From CALOCN01 sp942491735 (GTDB lineage Bacteria > Eisenbacteria > RBG-16-71-46 > JABDJR01): 64,000 nt of DNA. Made by a program: the position numbers and the translations under genes. The stretch is from the NCBI GenBank assembly GCA_942491735.1, contig CALOCN010000014.1, positions 186,001-250,000 on the forward strand, read 5' to 3'. Under the pieces are notes generated by a model that saw only the letters and a list, made by a program, of their open reading frames with translations, made no database searches and had not been told where the DNA came from. The first letter of the stretch is position 1, and each line of letters starts with the position of its first letter. This document shows positions 24,478 through 34,023 of the stretch, in pieces.

Positions 24478-24969
24478 ATGAAGACCACGAAGATCGCACT
24501 CACGTTCTGCGCCGCGGCGCTGTTCACACTCTCCGCGTCCGCCTTCGCCCAGCAGGGCTCGGTCGCCCTGCGCGCGATCGCCGAGCAGGAAATCGAGGTC
24601 GTCAACGACCGGGGCGAGACCGAGGTTCGCCGGGTCGAGGCGGGCAAGATCACCCCGGGCGACGAGGTGATCTACACGATCGCCTACGAGAACCTGGGGG
24701 ACGACGCGGCAGAGAACATCACCATCACCAATCCCGTTCCCGTTCACATGACCTGCACGGACCTGCACGAAGCCGGTTCCATGCGGATCACGGTGTCGGT
24801 GGACGGGGGATCCACCTTTGACCTGGCCGAGAACCTGGTCGTGGTGGAGGGCGACGGCACCGAGCGCCCGGCCAAACTCGCTGACTGGACCCACATCCGA
24901 TGGACCCTCACCGATCCCCTGGCACCAGGGGCAGTCGGCGAAGTCGCTTTCCGCGCCGTCTTGCAATAG
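24478..24969 (+). CDS. Small secreted DUF11-like single-domain protein
   Basis: The 163-aa protein has a signal peptide (LTFCAAALFTLSASAFA) and one DUF11-type module: RVEAGKITPGDEVIYTIAYE, ENLGDDAAENITITNPVPVH and a closing WTLTDPLAPGAVGEVAFRAV. The ATG at 24478 follows GGGGGAAAAACG. It lacks the GTxIxN motif and the acidic loop of its neighbours, so it may be a minor or linker subunit. Spacings of 13 and 32 bases to its neighbours place it firmly in the operon. Confidence 0.8.
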   Translation: MKTTKIALTFCAAALFTLSASAFAQQGSVALRAIAEQEIEVVNDRGETEVRRVEAGKITPGDEVIYTIAYENLGDDAAENITITNPVPVHMTCTDLHEAGSMRITVSVDGGSTFDLAENLVVVEGDGTERPAKLADWTHIRWTLTDPLAPGAVGEVAFRAVLQ

Positions 24970-25001
24970 CCGGCGCTCGTGCTCAAGGAGGAGGGAAACA
25001 C

Positions 25002-26090
25002 ATGCTGACACGGATCCTGTTCCCGATCGCCCTGGTGGGCCTGCTGGTCATCGTGACCACGCCGGTTCTTGCCGCAGGGACCGCATCGGGGACCAACATT
25101 GAGAACTACGCCACCGTGGACTACACGGTGGGAGGCATTCCGCAGACGCCGGTCCTGAGCGACACCGCGGCGTTCGTGGTGGACAACAAAATCGATCTCC
25201 TGGTGGCCACGGTGGACGTGGCGCCGGTCTCGGTGGTGCCGGGCGATACGCTGAAGGTGCAGACCTTCACCGTGACCAACGAAGGCAACACGGTGCAGGA
25301 CTTCTCCCTGGCCGCGACCCACTCCGCGACCCCCGCCTTTGGCGAGGCGAGCGAGGACTTCGACGCGACCAGCGTCAACGTCTACGTGGATGCCAACGGG
25401 AACGGGACCTACGACGTGGGAGTGGACGTAGCCACCTACATCGATGAGCTGGATCCGGATTCGACCCGGACCGTGTTCATCGTGGCCAACATCCCGCTGG
25501 CCCAGCTGGACGGCGATGTGTCCTCACTGGATCTCACCGCGCAGGTGGCGGCGGGTGGAAGCTCCGGCAGCCAGGGCTCGGACATCCTCACCGACGACTC
25601 CGCCGCGCTGGACATTGCGGGGACGGTGCAGACCGTCTTCGCGGACAGCACCGGAACCACGGACGGGGACGAGGACGGGCGTCATTCGAGCAAGGACGCC
25701 TACAAGGTCGCTTCGGCCAGCCTGACCGTATCCAAGGATGGAAGCGTGAACAACGATCCCATCAACGGAACCACCAATCCCAAGGCGATTCCCGGTGCGG
25801 TCATGGACTACGAGATCGACGTGGCCAACAACGGGACCACCACCGCGGCGAACGTGGTCGTGGTCGATGAGATCCCGGTCAACACCGCCTACGTGGTCGG
25901 CTCCGAGAGCACCACGCCCGGGGTGGGACCCACGGTGGAGTTCTCCGACGACAGCGGAGCCACCTGGACCTACTCCCCCAGCGCGGGACCGGATGGGTCG
26001 GACACCAACGTGACGCACGTCCGGGTGACCTTCACCAGCATTGCCAATGGAGCGACCGGAGAGGTCGACTTCCAAGTCCTCATCCTGTAA
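25002..26090 (+). CDS. Secreted DUF11-module protein, paralogue of the 23466 gene
   Basis: The 362-aa protein has the ATG at 25002 after a strong AAGGAGG. A signal peptide (ILFPIALVGLLVIVTTPVLA) is followed by GTNIENYATVDYTVG, an Ig-like domain with VYVDANGNGTYDVGVDVAT, and a DUF11 module introduced by TNPKAIPGAVMDYEIDVANN. Domain order and key motifs match the 23466 product, pointing to an old tandem duplication. It is inferred to be a structural component of the envelope, exported through Sec, with the barrel protein encoded next as its probable partner. Confidence 0.8.
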   Translation: MLTRILFPIALVGLLVIVTTPVLAAGTASGTNIENYATVDYTVGGIPQTPVLSDTAAFVVDNKIDLLVATVDVAPVSVVPGDTLKVQTFTVTNEGNTVQDFSLAATHSATPAFGEASEDFDATSVNVYVDANGNGTYDVGVDVATYIDELDPDSTRTVFIVANIPLAQLDGDVSSLDLTAQVAAGGSSGSQGSDILTDDSAALDIAGTVQTVFADSTGTTDGDEDGRHSSKDAYKVASASLTVSKDGSVNNDPINGTTNPKAIPGAVMDYEIDVANNGTTTAANVVVVDEIPVNTAYVVGSESTTPGVGPTVEFSDDSGATWTYSPSAGPDGSDTNVTHVRVTFTSIANGATGEVDFQVLIL

Positions 26091-26109
26091 CCGAGCGGCA
26101 GAGGAACGA

Positions 26110-29100
26110 ATGAAGAACGGCGGGGCCCTCCCAAGAGTGTCCCGCCGTTCTGCGTCCTGTGCCGCCGCGATTCTCCTGCTCCTGTGCGTCTGTGGGAACG
26201 GGTGGGCGGCCGAGCCCGGAACGCGCATCGACAACACCGCTTACGGAAGTTTCTTCCACGCCGGCGAGGGGGATACCGTAGCGGCCCCCTCCAACACGGT
26301 CACCATCGTCACCGTCGGCGCACCCGCCCCCTCACAGCTCGAGTTCATGCGGGCAGATCTGACCTCTCCCGAGGCTCGGGAGTACCTGATCCCTCCGACT
26401 GCGTATAGCACTTCGGGGGATGGCGCGGGACCCTTCATTCCCCTTCCCCTTCCCAAGGAATTTGCTCGCCAGGCGGGGAGTGATGAGGAGGTTCTGGTCC
26501 TCGTTGCCCCCACTCCGGTCTACCAAAGGCAGGAGATGATCTACTTTCGGCTCACCGACCCGGATCGCAACCGCGATGCCACCACGCGAGAGACGGTGGT
26601 GATCGAGGTGCGGGTGGACGCCCTGGGAGATCGCGAGGTCCTGCAGGTTGCCGAGACCGGACCGGACACCGGGGTGTTCGTGGGCTATGCGGAGTCCTCG
26701 GTCGATCGCTCGGTGGCCCGTCACAACGGAATCATCGATGCCGCCCAGGACATGCGTCTGGATGCGAGCTACCAGGATCCGGTCTACGCCAACGACGTGT
26801 CCTTCGACGATGCGCGGATCGATCCGGTGGGACTGGTCTTCGACAGTCGCACCGGGCTTCCGGTCAGCGGGGCGCGGATCACCCTGACCGATGCCGCTTC
26901 CGGCGCGCCGGCCCCGGTGTTCGGGGACGACGGGGTCAGCGCATACCCTTCGACGGTGGTCTCGGGCGAGCCGGCACGCGATGCGTCCGGTCGGGTCTAT
27001 GCCAACGAGTCGGGAGGCTACCGTTTCCCGGGGGTTGCCCCTGGCCGCTATCGTCTGGTGGTGGAACCGCCCGAGGGGTACCTCGGAATCTCCATGGCCC
27101 CCGACGAGGAACTGCAGCGGCTTCCCGGGGCTCCGTACGAGCTGATCGAGTCCGGGTCCCGGGGCGGCGAGTTCATCGTCGAGGTGAACGGGGCCCTCGG
27201 GTTCGACGTCCCCCTCCAGGCCGAGTCCGGTTCTCTGATTCTCGAGAAGTCGGTGGGCGTGACCTGGGCCGGAGTGGGTGAGTTCATCGGCTACACCCTG
27301 CGGGTGGAGAACGTGTCCGACACGCCGATCGCCGCGGTGGTGATCCAGGACATGCTGCCCCGCGGGTTCCGCTACCAGACCGGCTCGGCGGTGTTTGATC
27401 ATGGCGAGTCGGTGGAGCCCACGGTGTCGGAAGACGGCGCGGTGCTCACCTTCCCGGTGGGTGATCTGATGCCGGGCCGGGTCGCCGTCCTGCGCTATGT
27501 GGTGGAGATCGGCGCCGGGAGTCCCATGGGATGGGCGGTCAACCGCGCGGTGGCGCTGGATGGGGAGCAGAATGCCTCCAACGAGGCCCAGGCTTCGGTG
27601 CGGGTCCGGCAGGATCTCTTTGACCGCAGCGTGGTGTTCGGGCAGGTCGCGGTCAACGACTGCGACTCCCTGGGCGCGGGGCGCGGTGTTCCCGGAGTCC
27701 GTCTGGTCCTCGAGGACGGCACGGTGGCCGTGACCGATGGGCAGGGGCGCTACCACATCGAGGGCGTGCCCCCCGGTACGCACGTGATCCAACTGGATCC
27801 GACCAGTCTTCCCGACGGGTACACCCCGGTGCTGTGCGACACCACGAGCCGGTTCGCGGGCCGGGCCCAATCCCAGTTCATCTCCATGATGGCGGGGGTG
27901 GCGTGGCGCGCCGACTTCTCGGTGGCCTACACGCCGGTGCGCGGCGAGGTTGGGTTGCAACTCGCCGCGGCCAACGACCCGGTCGGTCTGGTGGTGCGCG
28001 CCGATCTCGACATTTCCGAAGTGGCGGTGGACGCGGTTCGTCTCACCGTCGCCCTGCCGGAGAGCACGGAGTACCGGCCGGGGAGCAGCAAGCTGGACGG
28101 GGTGGTTCTTGCCGATCCCGAGGTCACCGAAACCCTGCTGGTCTACCGTCTGGGAGCCCTGGCCGCGGGTACGGCATCCCGTTTGAGCCTGGAAGCGTCA
28201 ACCGAGGGTCCGCTCTCGGACGACGCTGCGGCCAAGGCCTTCGTGGTCCTTGACGCCCCGGCCGGCCCGGGTCAGCGCGGGGCGGTGGTGCAGGCGGTGG
28301 TCGACGGCGCCCCCAGTGAACGCTCGGTGGTGGAGACCTCGGTTGAGGGGGGTACACCGTCGGTCACCGCGGGTGCGACCGTGACCGCGGAATCCGCCAC
28401 CGCCGACGCTCCACCCCAGGGAGAGGCCTGGCTGGAGTCGCTGGAACCCGGCGTGGGTTGGGTGTGGCCCGACTCGGGTTACGGAGCCCCGATTCCCAGC
28501 CTGAAGTTCGTGGTGCGTCACGCCCCGAGTGACCGGGTGTCCGTGAAGGTCAACGGATCCGAGGTGGGCCCGCGCAACTTCGACGGGGTTCGCATGAACG
28601 CGGCCGGAACGGTTGCGGTGAGTTCCTGGAGCGGGGTGGACATCGCCGAGGGCACCACCCGCCTGCAGGCGGACGTGCGCCACCCCGACGGGACCACCAC
28701 GAGCCTGCTCCGCGCCGTGCACTACGCCGGATCGCCGGTGGAAGCCGAACTGGTTGCCGCACGGTCCCAACTCGTTGCCGACGGACGGACTCCGCCGGTG
28801 GTGGCGGTTCGTTTGACCGATCGGGACGGCTACCCGGCCCGGCCCAAGGTGATCGGTTCGTTCCAGGTGGCCGGACCGCACAAGTCGCGATTCGAGATGG
28901 ATGCGATGCGGGAGAACCCGCTGAACGGGATGGGCAGCGCCGGTCCCCAGTACGTGGTCGGAGACGACGGCATTGCCCTGATCGAGCTGGAGCCGACCGC
29001 CTCCGCGGGCGAGGTCCTGCTGATGTTCCAGTTCGAGAACCACACCGAGGAAGTCCGGGCTTGGCTGTTGCCCGAGGTCCGGGATTGGATCCTGGTCGGG

Positions 29101-31515
29101 CTCGCCGAGGGCACGGTGGGTTACACCACCGCGTCGGGACGGATGGAAGCGCTGGATCCCGGCACCCAGCCGGACGACTACTACACGGACGGGCGCCTTG
29201 CCTTCTTTGCCAAGGGCCGGCTCAAGGGGGAGTGGCTGCTCACCCTGGCCTACGACTCCGAGGGTCGTCCGGTGGGCTCGGACGGACTGTTCCGCACCAT
29301 CGACCCGGACTCCTACTACACCCTGTACGGCGACGCGACCGATCAGGGCTATGACGCGGCCAGCGCGCGCAAGCTGTACCTGCGACTGGAACGGCGGCAG
29401 TTCTACGCGTTGTTCGGGGACTACGAAACCGGGCTCGGGGTGACCGAACTCTCCCGCTACAGTCGGCGTCTGAACGGGGTGAAGTCCGAGTACCAGGGGC
29501 AGGTCGTGGGCTACAGTGCGTTCGCGGCCGAGACCGGCAGCCATTTCGTGCGGGACGAGATCCGCGGGGACGGCACCTCGGGGCTCTACCACTTCTCCCG
29601 GCCGGACCTGATCTTCAACTCCGAGACCGTGGTGATCCAGGTGCGGGACCGATTCCGCAGCGAGGTCATCCTCTCCGAGCGTCCCATGCGTCGGCATCTG
29701 GACTACAACATCGACTATGGCACCGGGACCCTCTACTTCCACGCCCCCGTGCAGAGCAAGGACGCCGATCTCAATCCGATCTTCATCGTGGCCGACTACG
29801 AGGTGGGCGAACCGGTGAACGGGGACGTGCTGGCCGGGGGGCGCGCGTCGGGCCGGTTCCTGCGAGGACGCCTGGATACCGGTGTGACCTACGTCCACCA
29901 GGAAACCGGGGACCGGACCGACCGGATGGCGGGAATCGACGGCCGGGCCCAACTGGATCGTTCCACCGAGGCACGGGCCGAGGTGGCGTGGACCGAGCAG
30001 GACGGCCTGGAGTCGGCCACCGCGGTGCTGGCCGAGATCATTCGCCGCGGCTCGGCCCTCGACGGCAGCGTCTACTATCGGCGGCTGGAACCCGGGTTCG
30101 GATTGGGCCAGCAGAATCTCAGCGAACGGGCGACCGAGAAGTACGGTGTCGTGCTGGGGGTGCCGGTCAGCCGCTCGACCCGTCTCAACGGACAGGCCTA
30201 TCGTCAGACGAACCTGACCGACGATGCCAGGCGGAACGTAGCCGAGCTGTCCGCGTCCCATGACACCGGCCGGTTCGGGGTTCGCGGGGGGGCGTTGGTC
30301 GCCGAGGACCAGTTTGCCGAGGAGGTGAACCGGACCTCGACCCAGGCCCATCTGGGAGCCACCCTCCGCATGGCCCGGGATCGACTCCGCCTGGCCGCGG
30401 ATCACCACCAGTCGCTGGGTGAGAACGCCAACACCGACTTCCCCACCCGTACCGTGCTGGGGGCGGATTGGACGGTGGTGCGGAACCTGTCCCTGTTCGC
30501 GACCCAGGAGTTCACCTGGGGCGAAGCGGTCAATACCAGCGGCACGCGGGTAGGGCTCCATGCGCAGCCGTGGCGCGGGGGGGACGTGTCCAGTTCGGTG
30601 GGTCGGATGGTCAACGAGTATGGCCCCCGCTTGACCGCCAATCTCGGCCTGCTCCAGGCCTGGCGGTTGGGTGAGCGCTGGTTCCTCGATACCGCGGTGG
30701 ACCACAGCCGCACCGTCGGCACTCCGGATTCGCTCAAGGTGTTTCCCCAGGTCCCACCGGCCTCGGGTGGCACCGACTTCACCGCGGTGAGCCTGGGAAC
30801 CTCCTACTACGGCGGTCGCTGGCAGTGGAACGCGCGGGTCGAGATGCGGGATGCGGAGTCCGAACGGCGCTGGGTTTTCCTGCCCGGCATGCTGCTCCAG
30901 GCGGACCCCCATGTGGGTCTCGTTCTGGGTGGAAGGTTCTTCGTTACCGAGGGACCGGTGGATCGCACCTATGCGGACCTCCGCCTCGGAATCTCGGTGC
31001 GCCCCTTGGGAAGCGGGTGGTTGTTGCTGGATCGCATGGATCTCATTCACGAATCCGAGTCCGACGGCAGCGGCAAGCGCGAGTCGCGCCGGCTGGTCAA
31101 CAACCTGGACCTCAACCGCACCTTCTCCCCGCATACCCAGATGGCGCTGCGCTACGGCTCCAAGGTCGTGGGCACGGATCTGCGGGGTCTCTCGTTCCGG
31201 GGCTACACGGATCTGGTGGGGCTGGAGTTCCGCCAGGGGTTGGGCAAGGCGTGGGACGTGGGGGTGGAAGGGAGCGTGGTGCACAGCTGGAACGCCGGTT
31301 TCGTCGATCACCAGGCCGGTGTCTCGCTGGGATGGAACGTCCTGGAGAACACCTGGGCCCGCATCGGCTACAACGTGACCGGATTCGTGGACGAGGACTT
31401 CTCCGAGGGGACCGCGACCGCGCAGGGGCCCTACCTGCGGTTGAGCATCAAGCTGGACACCGATCTGCTCTCGACCTTCGGTCTGGGCCACGGGGCCCGT
31501 GGGGAAACACGATGA
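26110..31515 (+). CDS. Giant DUF11/CnaB-like surface protein with C-terminal outer-membrane beta-barrel
   Basis: The 1801-aa protein has a signal peptide and the GTRIDNTAYGSFFHAGEG motif seen on its operon partners. It then shows an Ig-like region with TDPDRNRDATTRETVVIEV, a carboxypeptidase-regulatory/CnaB-like domain (GLPVSGARITLTDA to SGGYRFPGVAPGRYRLVVEP), a DUF11 module (ILEKSVGVTWAGVGEFIGYT) and a second CnaB-like domain (VPGVRLVLEDGTVAVTDGQG). Further Ig-like modules follow. From about residue 1020 to the end there are alternating amphipathic strands (RLAFFAKGRLKGEWLLTLAY, RQFYALFGDYETGLGVTEL) typical of a large outer-membrane barrel, ending in strands such as YLRLSIKLDTDLLSTFGL. It is inferred to anchor or export the other operon products. 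The ATG at 26110 follows GAGG. Confidence 0.82.
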   Translation: MKNGGALPRVSRRSASCAAAILLLLCVCGNGWAAEPGTRIDNTAYGSFFHAGEGDTVAAPSNTVTIVTVGAPAPSQLEFMRADLTSPEAREYLIPPTAYSTSGDGAGPFIPLPLPKEFARQAGSDEEVLVLVAPTPVYQRQEMIYFRLTDPDRNRDATTRETVVIEVRVDALGDREVLQVAETGPDTGVFVGYAESSVDRSVARHNGIIDAAQDMRLDASYQDPVYANDVSFDDARIDPVGLVFDSRTGLPVSGARITLTDAASGAPAPVFGDDGVSAYPSTVVSGEPARDASGRVYANESGGYRFPGVAPGRYRLVVEPPEGYLGISMAPDEELQRLPGAPYELIESGSRGGEFIVEVNGALGFDVPLQAESGSLILEKSVGVTWAGVGEFIGYTLRVENVSDTPIAAVVIQDMLPRGFRYQTGSAVFDHGESVEPTVSEDGAVLTFPVGDLMPGRVAVLRYVVEIGAGSPMGWAVNRAVALDGEQNASNEAQASVRVRQDLFDRSVVFGQVAVNDCDSLGAGRGVPGVRLVLEDGTVAVTDGQGRYHIEGVPPGTHVIQLDPTSLPDGYTPVLCDTTSRFAGRAQSQFISMMAGVAWRADFSVAYTPVRGEVGLQLAAANDPVGLVVRADLDISEVAVDAVRLTVALPESTEYRPGSSKLDGVVLADPEVTETLLVYRLGALAAGTASRLSLEASTEGPLSDDAAAKAFVVLDAPAGPGQRGAVVQAVVDGAPSERSVVETSVEGGTPSVTAGATVTAESATADAPPQGEAWLESLEPGVGWVWPDSGYGAPIPSLKFVVRHAPSDRVSVKVNGSEVGPRNFDGVRMNAAGTVAVSSWSGVDIAEGTTRLQADVRHPDGTTTSLLRAVHYAGSPVEAELVAARSQLVADGRTPPVVAVRLTDRDGYPARPKVIGSFQVAGPHKSRFEMDAMRENPLNGMGSAGPQYVVGDDGIALIELEPTASAGEVLLMFQFENHTEEVRAWLLPEVRDWILVGLAEGTVGYTTASGRMEALDPGTQPDDYYTDGRLAFFAKGRLKGEWLLTLAYDSEGRPVGSDGLFRTIDPDSYYTLYGDATDQGYDAASARKLYLRLERRQFYALFGDYETGLGVTELSRYSRRLNGVKSEYQGQVVGYSAFAAETGSHFVRDEIRGDGTSGLYHFSRPDLIFNSETVVIQVRDRFRSEVILSERPMRRHLDYNIDYGTGTLYFHAPVQSKDADLNPIFIVADYEVGEPVNGDVLAGGRASGRFLRGRLDTGVTYVHQETGDRTDRMAGIDGRAQLDRSTEARAEVAWTEQDGLESATAVLAEIIRRGSALDGSVYYRRLEPGFGLGQQNLSERATEKYGVVLGVPVSRSTRLNGQAYRQTNLTDDARRNVAELSASHDTGRFGVRGGALVAEDQFAEEVNRTSTQAHLGATLRMARDRLRLAADHHQSLGENANTDFPTRTVLGADWTVVRNLSLFATQEFTWGEAVNTSGTRVGLHAQPWRGGDVSSSVGRMVNEYGPRLTANLGLLQAWRLGERWFLDTAVDHSRTVGTPDSLKVFPQVPPASGGTDFTAVSLGTSYYGGRWQWNARVEMRDAESERRWVFLPGMLLQADPHVGLVLGGRFFVTEGPVDRTYADLRLGISVRPLGSGWLLLDRMDLIHESESDGSGKRESRRLVNNLDLNRTFSPHTQMALRYGSKVVGTDLRGLSFRGYTDLVGLEFRQGLGKAWDVGVEGSVVHSWNAGFVDHQAGVSLGWNVLENTWARIGYNVTGFVDEDFSEGTATAQGPYLRLSIKLDTDLLSTFGLGHGARGETR
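26115..26150 (+). promoter_or_regulatory. Perfect hairpin overlapping the start of the giant barrel gene
   Basis: GAACGGCGGG (26115-26124) pairs with CCCGCCGTTC (26141-26150), beginning three bases after the ATG at 26110-26112. In mRNA it would lie next to the ribosome-binding site and could slow translation or partially terminate transcription between the small subunits and the large barrel gene. It is also coding (NGG...SRRS). Confidence 0.4.
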
Positions 31516-33143
31516 GCCTGCGTCTTGTCGTTCTCACCCTGTCGATCCTCGCCGCGTTGGCACGGCCCCATGTCCTGGAAGCCCAGTGCGATTGTGACAG
31601 CGGGGACGGAGTCTTCACCACCCACACCGGAGTGACGATCGACGGGCTGTTCCTCGACTGGGCGGTGATCCACGCAGACGATGACAACAACGCCTGCGAC
31701 GGGGGTGGGCTCACGGTGGCGCCCCAACCGGACCTGGACTATCCGGTTCAGTCGACCGGTCGCGACCTGGTCCACTTTGCCTACACCTGGGACGACACCC
31801 ATGTCCAGGCGTACACGGAGCGCATGGCCTCCACCAGCAACGTGCAGCGATTCATCTACTACGCGGACACGGACAACGACGGCACCATGGACACGGGGGA
31901 ACGGGTGATCGTGGCGGCCTGGAAGGGAAGCAATCGGCGGGTGGAGCTGTTCCTCGGGACGTACCAACAGGCAACCGCCGGAGGTGATCCCATGGTGGAC
32001 GGCGGCGGATTCGCGGACGGGTATACCTTGCCCGGAACCGTTGTTGGCCTTCCCTCCACGGGCAATCCGGACTACTCCGGAACCTGGGGAAACACGGACG
32101 GGCTCTCCATGGAGTGGGAGGTTCCGTGGGTGGATGCGCCGGGGGCGCCGGGTTTGGGCATCCCGGCGGGGGCGGCGTTCACGTTCCATATCTCGGCCAC
32201 GAACTCGAACCCCCAGGCGAGCTCGTTTCCGGCCCAGGTGGACGACAACATGGCCGGGTGCGGGGGCGGTCCGGGATCCCACCAGCACGCGGGACTCTCC
32301 TTCGAGCCGGATCGGTCCACCTCCGTGTCCCCGGGGAGCACGGTCTACCTTTCCCACTGGATCGTGAACCAGGGGAACGGCGCCGATCACTTCGACCTCG
32401 CAGCCTCGAGCGCTGGTACCTTCACGCCGACGGTCAGCTTCTTTCACGATCTGGATGCCAACGGCTCATTCAGCCCGGGCGATACCCTGCTCTCCGACGC
32501 AACCGGAAACGGGGACGCCGATATCGGAGCGATCGCCGCGGGAGACACCGCGTGGGTGCTGATCGCCTATGCCATTCCGGGCGGGGCCAACGGCTCCGCC
32601 GTGGTCACGACCGAAGCCATTTCGGACTTCGACGATCGGTTTGCCGACAGCGTGGTCGATACCCTGACCTACTCCCCGCCCCTGTTGGCCGTGACCAAGA
32701 CGTCCGCTCCGTTCTCCGATCCGATCAACGACGAGGTGCGTCCCAAGGCGATTCCCCTCGCCTACGTGGACTACCTGATCACCGCCACCAATTCGGGAAG
32801 CGGGACCGCGGTTGGAGACAGCGTCACCATTTCGGATCGGTTGCCGTCCGGGGTCGATCTCTTCGTGGGGGACCTGGGGGGTGGGATCGGCCCGGTGGAC
32901 GTCGACGACGGGACTCCGGCGACCGGGCTGGACTATGTCTACAACGGAGTCGACGACCCCACCGATGGTCTGGACTTCTCCATCGACTGGGGGAACACCT
33001 GGGACTACGAGCCCGATCCGGATACCGAGGGATTCGATCCACTCATCACGGACGTACGGGTTCGTTTGGCCGGGCCGCTCAATGGATCCGGTCCCTCGGG
33101 GGATCCCAACCTGACCCTCCGTTTCCGGGTGCGGATCCGGTAG
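31512..33143 (+). CDS. Secreted DUF11-module protein, last gene of surface operon
   Basis: The 543-aa protein overlaps the barrel gene by four bases (ATGA), so translation is coupled. A signal peptide is followed by a cysteine-rich start (AQCDCDSGDG) and an N-terminal domain resembling family-9-type carbohydrate-binding or DOMON-like sandwiches (ITIDGLFLDWAVI-like opening, later LSMEWEVPWVDAPGAPGLGI). The acidic loop YYADTDNDGTMDTGER comes next, then an Ig module with FFHDLDANGSFSPGDT and a DUF11 module introduced by RPKAIPLAYVDYLITATNSG. The same PKAIP motif marks the 25002 product. The N-terminal domain suggests ligand binding at the cell surface; the ligand is unknown. Confidence 0.8.
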   Translation: MSLRLVVLTLSILAALARPHVLEAQCDCDSGDGVFTTHTGVTIDGLFLDWAVIHADDDNNACDGGGLTVAPQPDLDYPVQSTGRDLVHFAYTWDDTHVQAYTERMASTSNVQRFIYYADTDNDGTMDTGERVIVAAWKGSNRRVELFLGTYQQATAGGDPMVDGGGFADGYTLPGTVVGLPSTGNPDYSGTWGNTDGLSMEWEVPWVDAPGAPGLGIPAGAAFTFHISATNSNPQASSFPAQVDDNMAGCGGGPGSHQHAGLSFEPDRSTSVSPGSTVYLSHWIVNQGNGADHFDLAASSAGTFTPTVSFFHDLDANGSFSPGDTLLSDATGNGDADIGAIAAGDTAWVLIAYAIPGGANGSAVVTTEAISDFDDRFADSVVDTLTYSPPLLAVTKTSAPFSDPINDEVRPKAIPLAYVDYLITATNSGSGTAVGDSVTISDRLPSGVDLFVGDLGGGIGPVDVDDGTPATGLDYVYNGVDDPTDGLDFSIDWGNTWDYEPDPDTEGFDPLITDVRVRLAGPLNGSGPSGDPNLTLRFRVRIR

Positions 33144-33191
33144 ACGGATCGGTTCTGGCGCGGGGCCTTGGCCCGTTGTTCGGCAAAAGGA

Positions 33192-33223
33192 CGGGGTCGG
33201 AATGCCACGGCATCCCGACCCCG
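33192..33223 (+). terminator. Strong hairpin after the DUF11 operon
   Basis: CGGGGTCGG (33192-33200) pairs with CCGACCCCG (33215-33223), and ATGCC pairs with GGCAT inside, giving a long stem with single-base bulges. It lies 48 bases after the operon's last stop and before the convergent gene, so it can act on both. There is no T-run. Confidence 0.6.
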
Positions 33224-33284
33224 GGTCTGCGATCCGGCTCCCTGGCGACACCCAATCCGCCAAAGCGCCTCCTCTCGATGGCTT

Positions 33285-33878
33285 CTAGTCCTCGACCAAC
33301 TTGATCCGGGAGGCCAGCTCGTCTTCCGAGATGGTGTCGTCGTAGTAGCTTCGGAGGTCGCCCATGGAAACCTGGGCGTTGAGCTCCCGGATCCCCGCCT
33401 CGCGGAAGTAGGCCGAGCGGCGGAAACGAATGTCGATCTCGACGATGTCGTCATCGTCGAGTGAGCTGAGGATCTCGCCGAAGTCGATCAGGGTCTCGAC
33501 CAGCTCTTCCTGCCCCTTGCGGTAGCGGCGCGCCATCCGCTTCATTTCCCGCGCTTCCCACTCGTCCCGGTCGTCCCGGTCATATCGGCGGTCGTCGTCG
33601 TCATCGTCCCACCACTGCCACCAGTGGTTGTCGTTGTCCCAGTTGCCGACCAGGGACGCCTTGAAGGAGAAGACCGCGCCGTGGTTCTTCACGTAACGGC
33701 CATGGGTGGGGTCCGTGCTCTGGACCAGCCAGTTGGGGCTGTCAACGAGCATGGCGTCGAGGGCCGACTCGAAGGCGCGCACCTGACGATCCTTGCGATC
33801 GCCGGCGTCCACGCTGACCACCGCGGTGGCGGTCATCGCGGCGGCGATTGAGGTGATGAGAACAGAGCGGAGTCTCAC
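33285..33878 (-). CDS. Exported hypothetical protein with Asp/Trp-rich centre
   Basis: The 197-aa protein begins with a signal peptide (LRSVLITSIAAAMTATAVV). The centre contains an extraordinary run, DNDNHWWQWWDDDDDDRRYD, followed by a charged helical segment (EWEAREMKRMARRYRKGQEE) and a second acidic patch SSLDDDDIVEIDIRFRRSAY. No known family was recognised. The acidic stretch could bind calcium or other cations. It stands alone, convergent with the DUF11 operon and divergent from ygfK. Its N-terminal SALDAMLVDSPNWLVQST suggests a folded domain before the acidic region. Confidence 0.7.
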   Translation of the reverse strand: MRLRSVLITSIAAAMTATAVVSVDAGDRKDRQVRAFESALDAMLVDSPNWLVQSTDPTHGRYVKNHGAVFSFKASLVGNWDNDNHWWQWWDDDDDDRRYDRDDRDEWEAREMKRMARRYRKGQEELVETLIDFGEILSSLDDDDIVEIDIRFRRSAYFREAGIRELNAQVSMGDLRSYYDDTISEDELASRIKLVED

Positions 33879-34023
33879 GGCAGGCCTCCCATGGAAATCT
33901 GCAATATGCTGTGGTTAAACGAGTTGCGGCCCTGGGTGGACCGCCCTTGCATGGTGTGGGACGCAGGTGGTGGGCAAAGTGTTCAAAGCGCGTGCGACAA
34001 CCATCGGTGTATGCTCAATCGCC

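Noticed and set aside
28198..31491. 1097-codon open frame antisense to the giant barrel gene
   Set aside because: The plus-strand gene has a signal peptide, domains and operon context; the antisense frame has none and reflects codon bias.
23466..33143. DUF11 cluster as a possible phage-tail or contractile injection system
   Set aside because: No sheath, baseplate, AAA+ ATPase or tape-measure genes are present, and each product has a Sec signal.
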